From contig DUVG01000182.1 of NCBI GenBank assembly GCA_012841175.1, forward strand, positions 1-8,856: a stretch of DNA of 8,856 nt. The letters are read 5' to 3'. The notes below the pieces were generated by a model. That model saw only the letters and a list, made by a program, of their open reading frames with translations, did no database searches and was not told the origin of the DNA. Each line of letters starts with the position of its first letter. The first letter of the stretch is position 1. Both the position numbers and the translations under genes were made by a program. This stretch comes from Clostridium sp. (GTDB lineage Bacteria > Bacillota > Clostridia > Acetivibrionales > Acetivibrionaceae). Of the stretch, positions 1 through 6,746 are shown piece by piece.

Positions 1-8
1 AAGGAGGA
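1..8 (+). promoter_or_regulatory. Shine-Dalgarno site of the RDD-family gene
   Basis: AAGGAGGA lies 5 bases upstream of the ATG at 14 and matches the 16S anti-Shine-Dalgarno sequence. It fixes the start of the first gene. Its promoter lies outside the window. Confidence 0.85.
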
Positions 9-13
9 ATATT

Positions 14-709
14 ATGGAGGTAAGTAAATTGTCCAAAAGAATTTGGGCATATCTTTTCGACACTATTATTGTGACAGGTATTTATGCAGGGATTTTAATA
101 GCTTTATACGTGCTAGGAAAAGATGTACCAATTAAAGGGATTATAGAAAGAAATCCGAATGATTTAGCTTTAATTTATCTGACTTATGGTTTAGTTTATT
201 TATTTTATGAGGTGTTTTTTTTATCTTCGAACTTTTCAGGTACTCCAGGAAAGTTGATTTTAAATCTTCAAGTTATTTCTTGCAAAAAGAGCACTATTTT
301 TGATGCATTGATAAGGTCATGTATTAAAACAGTAGCAACACTAACCCAAATAGTACCGTTTTTATTTTTTATTTTATCTATATTTACGGCAAATAAACAA
401 GCAGTCCATGATATAGCAGCAGATACAATTGTTATGCAGAAGAAAAAGAGAACTGTAATACGTTCAGCTAATGTAGATCCAAATGTGAATTTGTTTGAAG
501 AGATGAAAAGAAGAGGACTTAAGACATATAGTGAACAGGTGGCACTAGCAAAGGAATTAAATTGCTACAGAGGCAAAGGACAAGCTAATACGCCTTCATA
601 TGCTTGGTTGGGAGTTTTGATTTTTGTTTTCTCCATAGTATGTGGTGTGTTTTTTATTAGCTTTTTCTATTCAGACATTAAAACTATAGCTAGTACAGTT
701 TCAATGTGA
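14..709 (+). CDS. RDD-family integral membrane protein
   Basis: A 231-residue membrane protein of the RDD family. The role of this family is mostly undefined; some members are linked to ion or solute transport, so no substrate is assigned. Visible RDD hallmarks are Arg9 and Asp16 in the first helix (segment RIWAYLFDTIIV), the GTPGK loop at 76-80, and the closing HDIAADTIV segment from His132. Hydrophobic segments fall near residues 11-34, 52-71 and 97-126. A charged stretch of about 55 residues (142-195) follows. A fourth strongly hydrophobic segment (about 197-220) lies beyond the usual RDD core. The ATG has a perfect AAGGAGG five bases upstream. The gene is followed by its own terminator, so it is probably the last gene of a transcript entering from the left. 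Family assignment is good; function is unknown. Confidence 0.85.
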   Translation: MEVSKLSKRIWAYLFDTIIVTGIYAGILIALYVLGKDVPIKGIIERNPNDLALIYLTYGLVYLFYEVFFLSSNFSGTPGKLILNLQVISCKKSTIFDALIRSCIKTVATLTQIVPFLFFILSIFTANKQAVHDIAADTIVMQKKKRTVIRSANVDPNVNLFEEMKRRGLKTYSEQVALAKELNCYRGKGQANTPSYAWLGVLIFVFSIVCGVFFISFFYSDIKTIASTVSM

Positions 710-765
710 TTAACTTATATATATTGGCAATATTATAAAAATATATTTTTAAATGATGAAAAAGG

Positions 766-797
766 CAAGAAAAAACTTAGGTTTTTTCTTGTTTTTT
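766..797 (+). terminator. Rho-independent terminator after the RDD gene
   Basis: A perfect 11-bp stem (766-776 with 781-791) closes on a 4-base loop, TTAG, and is followed directly by six T residues (792-797). It sits 56 bases after the RDD stop and about 60 bases before the spoIIIE start, so it separates the two transcripts. Confidence 0.9.
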
Positions 798-844
798 GAT
801 GATTAAATTGATAATCTAAAAAGTAGCTTGGTGAATTATTTTCC

Positions 845-850
845 GGAGGT
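845..850 (+). promoter_or_regulatory. Shine-Dalgarno site of spoIIIE
   Basis: GGAGGT ends 7 bases before the GTG at 858. This is good spacing and supports GTG as the initiation codon. Confidence 0.8.
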
Positions 851-857
851 GCATTAA

Positions 858-3200
858 GTGAAATCAAAAAAAATACGAAAGAAAAAAAAGCAACAAAAGA
901 AAAGTGGTATAAAGAGATATAATAATGAAATAATAGGCATATTAATGTTAGCAGCAGGTCTTATAATGTTTTCAAGTATTTTATTTATAAATTCAATGGG
1001 GCCTTTTGGTTCTTATATGAAAAACATCATCTTAGGATTTATGGGAGCACCAGGTTTTTTAATATCCCCTTTAATAATAGTTTACTCGGTTTTGGTTATT
1101 TTTAAGAAAAATAGTTCTGATTTAAATTTAAAGATTGTGTATATTTTTGTATTTATACTAATATTATCTGCTTTGGTACAAGCAGGTTTTTATAAAGAAG
1201 ATATGTACGTAGGAAAAAGCGTAATTTCCAGTATAAAAAAGTTTTATATAGATGGGAAAGACTTATTAGGTGGAGGAGTATTAGGAGGACTTATAAGCAT
1301 TCCTTTTCTTTTAATGTTTAAAGGATTAGGAACAATAATTATTCTTACGGCAGCAGCAATAATAGATATTATTCTTATTACAAATGTATCTATTGCAGGG
1401 GTTATAGTTAAAATTAAAAATGGCATATTGAGTTTGTTTGATAAATTAGAAAATAAATTTAAACTAAGTGATAAGGAAATAAAAGATGAGCTTATTGAAG
1501 ATTATAATGAGCCTGATATTGTTATGAATGGCAAGAAATTACCTAAGGTAATTGATTTTAACATAATTAAAGAAAAGCAAAAAAAAGATGTTTTTATAGA
1601 GGAAGAACAGATATTAGAGAAAGTAGATGTTGAAAATGAAGAAGTGGATTTTATAGTAAAAGATATTAAAAAAAGTGAGGACCCTTCAGAGGTTGTAGAG
1701 AAAATAGCAGATAGTGTTAATAAAGAAATACAATCAAAAGTTAAAACCAACATTGAATATAAATATCCTGATATAAATCTTCTAGATGATGGTTCGCAAA
1801 TAAGCAGTGACGCTTTAAATTGTAGAAAATCTGCATTAAAAGGGGCTAAAAAACTTGAAGAGACACTAAAGAGTTTTGGTGTAGATGCAAAAGTGATAAA
1901 TGTAAGTATGGGGCCTGCTGTTACAAGATATGAACTGCAACCTAGTGCAGGTGTGAAGGTAAGCAAAATAGTAGGGTTGTCTGACGATATATGTTTAAAT
2001 CTTGCAGCTTCAGGAGTGAGAATAGAGGCACCTATTCCGGGGAAGGCGGCAATTGGAATTGAAGTGCCTAATAAAGAAGTAACACCGGTATTTTTAAAGG
2101 ATGTTATACAATCTAAAGAGTTTAAAAATTTCCCTTCTAATCTTGCTTTTGCATTGGGAAAAGATATTACAGGTCAAAATACTGTAGCAGACATAGGCAA
2201 AATGCCACATTTATTAATAGCTGGTGCCACAGGTTCAGGAAAGAGTGTTTGCATTAACAGTCTTATTATAAGTCTTTTATATAAATCATCTCCAAATGAA
2301 GTTAAACTTTTGATGGTTGACCCTAAAGTGGTGGAATTGGGGATATATAATGGAATTCCACATCTTTTAATACCTGTTGTTACAGAACCTAAAAAAGCAG
2401 CTGGAGCGCTAAACTGGGCTGTTCAAGAGATGGAAGAAAGGTATAAGCTTTTTGCACAAAAAGGTGTGAGAGATATTAAAGGATATAATGCTGTAGTAAA
2501 TACCAATGAAGGTGAAGAAACCTTACCACAGATAGTAATAATTATAGATGAGCTTGCTGATTTGATGATGGTTGCACCAAAAGATGTGGAAGATGCAATA
2601 TGCAGATTAGCCCAAATGGCACGTGCTGCAGGGATGCATCTTGTAATTGCTACACAAAGGCCATCAGTAAACGTAATAACAGGTGTTATAAAGGCAAATA
2701 TACCATCTAGAATAGCTTTTGCTGTTAGTTCTCAGGTAGATTCAAGAACTATAATTGACATGGCTGGTGCTGAAAAACTCCTTGGAAAGGGAGATATGCT
2801 TTTTTATCCAGTTGGTTCACCAAAGCCTGTTAGAGTTAAAGGGGCATTTGTATCTGACAAGGAAGTTGAAAGAGTTGTGGAGTATATTAAATCTCAATGT
2901 AATGCAGAATATGATGAGGATATAATAGAGGAAATTAACACTGAAAGAGAAGTAATGGATGGTGCTCCAGAAGATGCTGATGAATTATTGCCACAGGCAA
3001 TTGAACTTGTTGTTGACGCAGGGCAGGCTTCTGTATCTATGATACAGAGAAAATTTAAAGTTGGATATGCAAGAGCAGCTAGAATTGTGGATCAGATGGA
3101 GGAGAGAGGTATTGTGGGAGGCTTTGAAGGCAGTAAACCAAGGCAGGTTTTAATTACCAAACTTCAGCTTCAGGAACTTGAAATGAGGAACGGAAAATAG
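858..3200 (+). CDS. spoIIIE: DNA translocase SpoIIIE/FtsK family
   Basis: A membrane-anchored hexameric DNA pump that moves chromosome arms across the closing division or sporulation septum. The 780 residues match the size of Bacillus subtilis SpoIIIE (787). The N-terminus is very basic (residues 3-20, mostly Lys/Arg). Hydrophobic segments lie near 23-45, 56-82, 92-112, 137-155 and 157-177, consistent with the 4-5 helix anchor. A charged linker (about 195-300) leads to the motor, with Walker A GATGSGKS at 456-463 and Walker B ending in Asp564-Glu565. The QMARAAGMHLVIATQRPSV segment typical of FtsK/SpoIIIE follows. The C-terminal gamma winged-helix (about 707-772, with FKVGYARAARIVDQME) is the domain that reads polar DNA sequences in this family. 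The start is GTG with GGAGGT 7 bases upstream. Two runs of eight A residues fall within the first 11 codons. In a spore former with no visible septal marker here, the SpoIIIE role is inferred; a general FtsK role is also possible. Confidence 0.95.
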   Translation: MKSKKIRKKKKQQKKSGIKRYNNEIIGILMLAAGLIMFSSILFINSMGPFGSYMKNIILGFMGAPGFLISPLIIVYSVLVIFKKNSSDLNLKIVYIFVFILILSALVQAGFYKEDMYVGKSVISSIKKFYIDGKDLLGGGVLGGLISIPFLLMFKGLGTIIILTAAAIIDIILITNVSIAGVIVKIKNGILSLFDKLENKFKLSDKEIKDELIEDYNEPDIVMNGKKLPKVIDFNIIKEKQKKDVFIEEEQILEKVDVENEEVDFIVKDIKKSEDPSEVVEKIADSVNKEIQSKVKTNIEYKYPDINLLDDGSQISSDALNCRKSALKGAKKLEETLKSFGVDAKVINVSMGPAVTRYELQPSAGVKVSKIVGLSDDICLNLAASGVRIEAPIPGKAAIGIEVPNKEVTPVFLKDVIQSKEFKNFPSNLAFALGKDITGQNTVADIGKMPHLLIAGATGSGKSVCINSLIISLLYKSSPNEVKLLMVDPKVVELGIYNGIPHLLIPVVTEPKKAAGALNWAVQEMEERYKLFAQKGVRDIKGYNAVVNTNEGEETLPQIVIIIDELADLMMVAPKDVEDAICRLAQMARAAGMHLVIATQRPSVNVITGVIKANIPSRIAFAVSSQVDSRTIIDMAGAEKLLGKGDMLFYPVGSPKPVRVKGAFVSDKEVERVVEYIKSQCNAEYDEDIIEEINTEREVMDGAPEDADELLPQAIELVVDAGQASVSMIQRKFKVGYARAARIVDQMEERGIVGGFEGSKPRQVLITKLQLQELEMRNGK

Positions 3201-3207
3201 AGGAAAA

Positions 3208-3236
3208 TTGACAATAGAACTATAATGAAATAAAAT
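3208..3236 (+). promoter_or_regulatory. Sigma-A-type promoter for folD
   Basis: A perfect -35 TTGACA (3208-3213) and a -10 TAAAAT (3231-3236) are separated by exactly 17 bases. Transcription would begin near 3243, giving a leader of about 53 bases before folD. The element begins 8 bases after the spoIIIE stop, so folD and the downstream ATPase probably have a promoter of their own. Confidence 0.75.
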
Positions 3237-3295
3237 GAAGAGAAGGTTTAGAAGTTTTGTAATCAGTATAAAAAGTATAAGAGGAGTAGGAAAGA

Positions 3296-4153
3296 ATGGG
3301 TTGTAAAGTATTAAATGGAAAAAAATTGGCAATAAGAATAAAAAGCGAGTTAAAATCAGAAGTGGAGGCACTTAAAGAAAAGGGAATATCACCAGGATTG
3401 GCTGTTATAATTGTCGGGAATGATCCAGCATCTAGGGTATATGTAAATTCAAAAAAGAAAGCATGTGAAGAGATAGGAATACAATCTTTTGAATATGCAT
3501 TAGATGAAGATGTTAGCGAAAAAGAGTTAATTGAATTAATACATAAATTAAATAATGATAATAAAGTTAATGGAATACTAGTACAATTGCCACTGCCTAG
3601 GCAAATTGATGAAGATAAAGTAATTAATTCAATTGATCCTAAAAAAGATGTGGATGCTTTTCACCCAGTAAATGTGGGAAAACTTATGACAGGAAATCCA
3701 GTGTTTTTACCTTGTACTCCAGCAGGTGTTATGGAATTAATAAAAGAAAGTGGAATTGATATTACAGGAAAAGAATGTGTAGTTATTGGAAGAAGTAATA
3801 TTGTTGGCAAACCTATGGGAATACTTTTATTATCCCAAAATGGAACAGTTACAATATGTCATTCAAAAACTGTAAATATTGAGGAAAAAATAAAAAATGC
3901 CGATATTATAGTAGCAGCTGTTGGCATACCTGAATTTGTAAAAGGAAACTTCATAAAACCTGGTGCAATTGTAATAGATGTGGGTATAAATAGATTAGAG
4001 AACAAAAAACTTGTAGGTGATGTGGAATTTAAAACAGCTAAGGAAGTTGCATCAGCAATAACTCCAGTCCCAGGAGGGGTTGGACCTATGACTATTGCCA
4101 TGCTTATGAAAAATACAGTAAAGGCTGCTATATTTCAGAAAGAAGGTATTTAA
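3296..4153 (+). CDS. folD: Bifunctional methylenetetrahydrofolate dehydrogenase / methenyltetrahydrofolate cyclohydrolase
   Basis: A cytoplasmic enzyme that interconverts 5,10-methylene-, 5,10-methenyl- and 10-formyl-tetrahydrofolate, supplying one-carbon units for purines, formyl-Met and, in acetogens, the Wood-Ljungdahl pathway. The 285 residues are normal family length. Visible motifs are the catalytic YxxxK (Tyr49, Lys53), GILVQLPLP near 93-101, DVDAFHPVNVG at 118-128, PCTPAG at 139-144, the nucleotide-binding GRSNIVGKP at 165-173, and the C-terminal signature TPVPGGVGPMT at 256-266. All expected catalytic and cofactor regions are present. The ATG has GAGGAG nine bases upstream. The gene has its own consensus promoter and is followed after 3 bases by the half-ATPase gene, so the two are almost certainly cotranscribed. 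Confidence 0.97.
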   Translation: MGCKVLNGKKLAIRIKSELKSEVEALKEKGISPGLAVIIVGNDPASRVYVNSKKKACEEIGIQSFEYALDEDVSEKELIELIHKLNNDNKVNGILVQLPLPRQIDEDKVINSIDPKKDVDAFHPVNVGKLMTGNPVFLPCTPAGVMELIKESGIDITGKECVVIGRSNIVGKPMGILLLSQNGTVTICHSKTVNIEEKIKNADIIVAAVGIPEFVKGNFIKPGAIVIDVGINRLENKKLVGDVEFKTAKEVASAITPVPGGVGPMTIAMLMKNTVKAAIFQKEGI

Positions 4154-4156
4154 GTA

Positions 4157-4843
4157 TTGATTAAAGAAAGTATCTTAAGATACCAAAATCAACTTGAAAG
4201 TATCAAAAAGGAATATGAGAAAAACAAAAACTATTATTACAAACAAAAAGGAAGAAAAGAGCAATTAATAGAACAACGTTCAAAACTAGAAAAGACACTT
4301 CAAAGGTGTATTGACAACATTGAGCTTTTAGAGAAAGTCAGAATACTTTTAAGCAGAGTTTCAGAGTTTGCAAGGGAGCAAGCTAGAGTTCAGATAGAGT
4401 CATTAGTTACAAACTGCCTTCAATTTATTTTTGATACTAATTTGGAGTTTGGGATTGAAATTAATGAAGTTAGAGGAAGAGCAGAGGCAGAGTTTTATGT
4501 TATTAGTAATTATACCGGGCAGGTTATAAAGACAAAGCCACAGGATGCAAGAGGAGGAGGAGTGATAGATATTATATCCTTGGCAATTAGAATTGCCATG
4601 TTAGAATGCAGCGATGATGAAATAAAGGGACCTGTTATTTTAGATGAGCCTGCAAAGCATGTTAGCGATGAATATATTGTACAGGTTTCTGAATTTCTAA
4701 AACAAGTTACATTGATGTTTAAAAGACAAGTAATAATGGTTACTCATAATAAGCATCTAAGAGAAATGGCAGATAAATGGTACAAAGTTGAAATGATTGA
4801 TGGTATAAGTATAGTGAAAACTGATGAAATAGAAGCCTTGTAA
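4157..4843 (+). CDS. Half-size SMC/Rad50-like ATPase: coiled coil plus C-terminal ABC lobe, no Walker A
   Basis: A 228-residue protein resembling only the C-terminal half of an SMC/Rad50/SbcC-type ABC ATPase. Residues 1-60 are rich in Lys, Glu and Gln and look like a coiled coil. The signature-like segment is ARGGG at 131-135, followed by VIDIISLAIRIAML. It occupies the LSGGQ position but has Arg where Ser is usual and Gly where Gln/Glu is usual. Walker B is VILDE (160-164), a D-loop-like stretch follows (AKHVSDE), and His197 in VTHN is the switch histidine. There is no Walker A or Q-loop, so alone it should not form a canonical nucleotide site. The TTG start has AGAAGG ten bases upstream inside the end of folD, and the genes are 3 bases apart, suggesting translational coupling. 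It may pair with a separately encoded N-lobe or play a structural role. The ABC C-lobe is well supported; the biological role is unknown, and a role in DNA repair is only inferred. Confidence 0.8.
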   Translation: MIKESILRYQNQLESIKKEYEKNKNYYYKQKGRKEQLIEQRSKLEKTLQRCIDNIELLEKVRILLSRVSEFAREQARVQIESLVTNCLQFIFDTNLEFGIEINEVRGRAEAEFYVISNYTGQVIKTKPQDARGGGVIDIISLAIRIAMLECSDDEIKGPVILDEPAKHVSDEYIVQVSEFLKQVTLMFKRQVIMVTHNKHLREMADKWYKVEMIDGISIVKTDEIEAL

Positions 4844-4860
4844 AAGTTATTGGCTATTTT

Positions 4861-4888
4861 TCTATATTTAGCAAAAATTAAATATAGA
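4861..4888. repeat. Perfect AT-rich inverted repeat after the half-ATPase gene
   Basis: Arms TCTATATTTA (4861-4870) and TAAATATAGA (4879-4888) are perfect complements with an 8-base loop. No T tract follows on either strand, so it is a poor intrinsic terminator. It could be a weak 3' end structure for the folD-ATPase transcript or a protein-binding dyad upstream of the rny promoter. Confidence 0.6.
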
Positions 4889-4922
4889 CATCTAAAATTA
4901 GTGTCCTAAAAGCATTTGATTC

Positions 4923-4951
4923 TTGACATAAAAATTAAAAAAGTTTAAAAT
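4923..4951 (+). promoter_or_regulatory. Sigma-A-type promoter for rny
   Basis: A perfect -35 TTGACA (4923-4928) and a -10 TAAAAT (4946-4951) have an ideal 17-base spacer. The predicted start of transcription is about 4957-4960, directly before the leader hairpin, giving a leader of roughly 65 bases. Confidence 0.78.
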
Positions 4952-4960
4952 GAAAAAGTA

Positions 4961-4988
4961 TGCATGTGTAAGTTTTTTAACACATGCA
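4961..4988 (+). promoter_or_regulatory. 5'-terminal hairpin of the rny leader
   Basis: TGCATGTGT (4961-4969) pairs perfectly with ACACATGCA (4980-4988), a 9-bp stem with a 10-base loop. It begins within a few bases of the +1 predicted from the TTGACA/TAAAAT promoter and ends 22 bases before the Shine-Dalgarno. No T run follows, so it is not a terminator. A stem at the extreme 5' end typically protects mRNA from 5'-dependent decay; it could instead bind a regulator. Confidence 0.65.
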
Positions 4989-5010
4989 ATTTGACCATTG
5001 AAAACTGAAT

Positions 5011-5019
5011 AAGGAGGTG
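5011..5019 (+). promoter_or_regulatory. Strong Shine-Dalgarno site deciding the rny start
   Basis: AAGGAGGTG is fully complementary to the usual 16S 3' end. It overlaps the only in-frame GTG (5017), which therefore cannot use it. The in-frame codon at normal distance, 8 bases after GGAGG, is ATA at 5026. Confidence 0.8.
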
Positions 5020-5025
5020 TGTGCT

Positions 5026-6591
5026 ATAAAATTTTTCATTGGATTAGGCATTGGTATAGTAATTGCAGTAATTGCTTCAATTATTGCTTCAGGAATAAGT
5101 TTTAAAAAAGGAATTGAGTTTAGGAGGAAAAAGGCAGAAGCTGAAATAGGCAGTGCTGAAGAAGAAGCAAAAAAGATTGTTAGTGAAGCAGAAAAAGTAG
5201 CGGAAGCTAAGAAAAGAGAAGTACTGCTTGAAGCTAAAGAAGAAGTTCATAAAAGCAGAGTTGAACTTGACAGAGAAATAAAAGATAGAAGGAACGATCT
5301 TCAAAGGCAAGAAAGGCGACTAGTTCAAAAAGAAGAAACCTTAGACAGAAAGATTGATATAATAGAGCAAAAGGAAGAGGTTTTGAATAAGAAGACTAAG
5401 GACATTCAAGAACTAGAAGAAAAGACTCTTGAGCTTCAAAGAAAGCAGATTAAAGAGTTGGAAAAGATATCAGGACTTTCAGTTGATGAGGCTAAAGATG
5501 TTCTTTTAAGAAATGTTGAAAGTGAAGTAAGACATGAAATGGCAATGCTTATTAAGGACATTGAAGTTAAGGCAAAAGACGAAGCTGATTCAAAGGCAAA
5601 AGAAATAATTGCTATGGCCATTCAAAAATGTTCTGCAGATCATGTTTCAGAAGTTACTGTTTCTGTTGTTCCATTACCAAATGATGAAATGAAGGGAAGA
5701 ATAATAGGTAGGGAAGGTAGAAATATTAGAACTTTAGAAACACTGACAGGAATTGATCTTATCATTGATGATACGCCAGAGGCAGTTATATTGTCAGGAT
5801 TTGATCCAATAAAGAGAGAAGTTGCAAGGATAGCCCTTGAAAAGCTTATTCTCGATGGTAGAATACATCCTGCAAGAATTGAAGAAATGGTAGAAAAGGC
5901 TAAGAAGGAAGTGGAAAATGCCATTAGGCAAGAAGGAGAAAATGCTACTTTCGAAACTGGTGTACACGGCTTGCATCCTGAATTAATTAGACTTTTAGGA
6001 AAGCTCAAGTATAGAACCAGTTACGGCCAGAATGTACTAAATCACTCTATAGAAGTAGCTCATTTAGCGGGAATAATGGCTGCTGAGCTTGGAGGAGACG
6101 TGAACATGGCAAAGAGAGCCGGATTACTTCATGATATAGGTAAAGCTGTGGATCATGAAGTTGAAGGTTCACATGTAACTATTGGAGCTGATTTAGCTAA
6201 GAAATATAAGGAAAGTGCAGATATAGTAAATGCTATTGCATCCCATCATGGTGATACAGATGCAACTACTATGATAGCAGTTTTAATACAAGCTGCTGAT
6301 TCAATTTCTGCAGCAAGACCAGGTGCAAGAAGAGAAACATTGGAGTCTTATATCAAGCGGTTAGAGAAATTAGAAGAAATAGCTAATTCTTTTGACTCAG
6401 TTGATAAATGCTTTGCTATCCAAGCTGGTAGGGAAATACGAATAATGGTTAAGCCTGAAGAGGTTTCTGACCCAGACATTTCCTTAGTTGCTAGGGATAT
6501 AGTGAAAAAAATAGAAAGTGAACTTGATTACCCAGGTCAAATAAAAGTAAATGTTATTAGGGAAACTAGGTTCATTGAGTATGCTAAGTAA
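5026..6591 (+). CDS. rny: Ribonuclease Y, membrane-anchored endoribonuclease
   Basis: RNase Y is the main decay-initiating endoribonuclease of many Firmicutes and acts at the membrane. From ATA 5026 the protein has 521 residues (Bacillus subtilis: 520). It has a transmembrane helix at about 2-25, then a long charged coiled coil (about 30-195). A KH domain carries the GREG RNA-binding loop at 228-231. The HD domain has His340 (NHSIEVAHL) and the catalytic His369-Asp370 in LLHDIGKA. The HD pair is one position from the known B. subtilis H368/D369, which supports this start. No ATG, GTG or TTG occurs in frame between 5020 and the end of the membrane helix. The alternative, GTG 5017, lies inside the Shine-Dalgarno and would add three residues. 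The gene has its own promoter, a leader hairpin and a 3' terminator. AUA initiation is unusual and needs confirmation; the product assignment is certain. Confidence 0.95.
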   Translation: MKFFIGLGIGIVIAVIASIIASGISFKKGIEFRRKKAEAEIGSAEEEAKKIVSEAEKVAEAKKREVLLEAKEEVHKSRVELDREIKDRRNDLQRQERRLVQKEETLDRKIDIIEQKEEVLNKKTKDIQELEEKTLELQRKQIKELEKISGLSVDEAKDVLLRNVESEVRHEMAMLIKDIEVKAKDEADSKAKEIIAMAIQKCSADHVSEVTVSVVPLPNDEMKGRIIGREGRNIRTLETLTGIDLIIDDTPEAVILSGFDPIKREVARIALEKLILDGRIHPARIEEMVEKAKKEVENAIRQEGENATFETGVHGLHPELIRLLGKLKYRTSYGQNVLNHSIEVAHLAGIMAAELGGDVNMAKRAGLLHDIGKAVDHEVEGSHVTIGADLAKKYKESADIVNAIASHHGDTDATTMIAVLIQAADSISAARPGARRETLESYIKRLEKLEEIANSFDSVDKCFAIQAGREIRIMVKPEEVSDPDISLVARDIVKKIESELDYPGQIKVNVIRETRFIEYAK

Positions 6592-6624
6592 ATTGAATTG
6601 ATTAAAAATTAGTATATTATAAAG

Positions 6625-6657
6625 TTTTAGGTGGAGATTTACTCCACCTAAAATTTT
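6625..6657 (+). terminator. Rho-independent terminator after rny
   Basis: A perfect 12-bp stem (6625-6636 with 6642-6653) has a 5-base loop, ATTTA, and is followed by TTTT (6654-6657). A G-U pair and further A-U pairs can extend the stem. The T tract is short, so some readthrough into ymdB is plausible. Confidence 0.78.
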
Positions 6658-6740
6658 GAAAATAATTTATGTGAGAAATTCAAAAATTTAGGAATATCTA
6701 AAAATAAGTTATGGAGGAAATGTGGTTTAAACGTAGAAAT

Positions 6741-6746
6741 GGAGGA
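6741..6746 (+). promoter_or_regulatory. Shine-Dalgarno site deciding the ymdB start
   Basis: GGAGGA ends 6 bases before the TTG at 6753, where family homology begins (MNILFIGDIFG). The upstream in-frame ATG codons at 6711 and 6720 would add a non-family N-terminus, and the one at 6711 has no ribosome binding site. Confidence 0.8.

Noticed and set aside
808..837. Sigma-A promoter directly before spoIIIE (TTGATA)
   Set aside because: The -35-like site is good, but no acceptable -10 lies at 16-18 bases (best is TGAATT), so it is not reported as a feature.
3221..3226. TATAAT as the folD -10 element
   Set aside because: It is only 7 bases from the TTGACA. TAAAAT at 3231 has the correct 17-base spacing.
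3240..3247. SpoIIIE recognition-like octamer GAGAAGGT
   Set aside because: It is one base off GAGAAGGG, and a single near match by chance is expected.
3237..3295. Tetrahydrofolate riboswitch before folD
   Set aside because: The leader from the predicted start is only about 53 bases, with no convincing paired helices, which is too short for that class.
3150..3371. Antisense reading frames, including one across the spoIIIE-folD junction and several opposite rny and spoIIIE
   Set aside because: They lie opposite well-supported genes, have skewed composition typical of shadows, and lack recognisable domains.
5017..5019. GTG as the rny start codon
   Set aside because: It lies inside the AAGGAGGTG ribosome binding site and has no Shine-Dalgarno upstream; ATA at 5026 is correctly spaced. 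It is kept as the main alternative.
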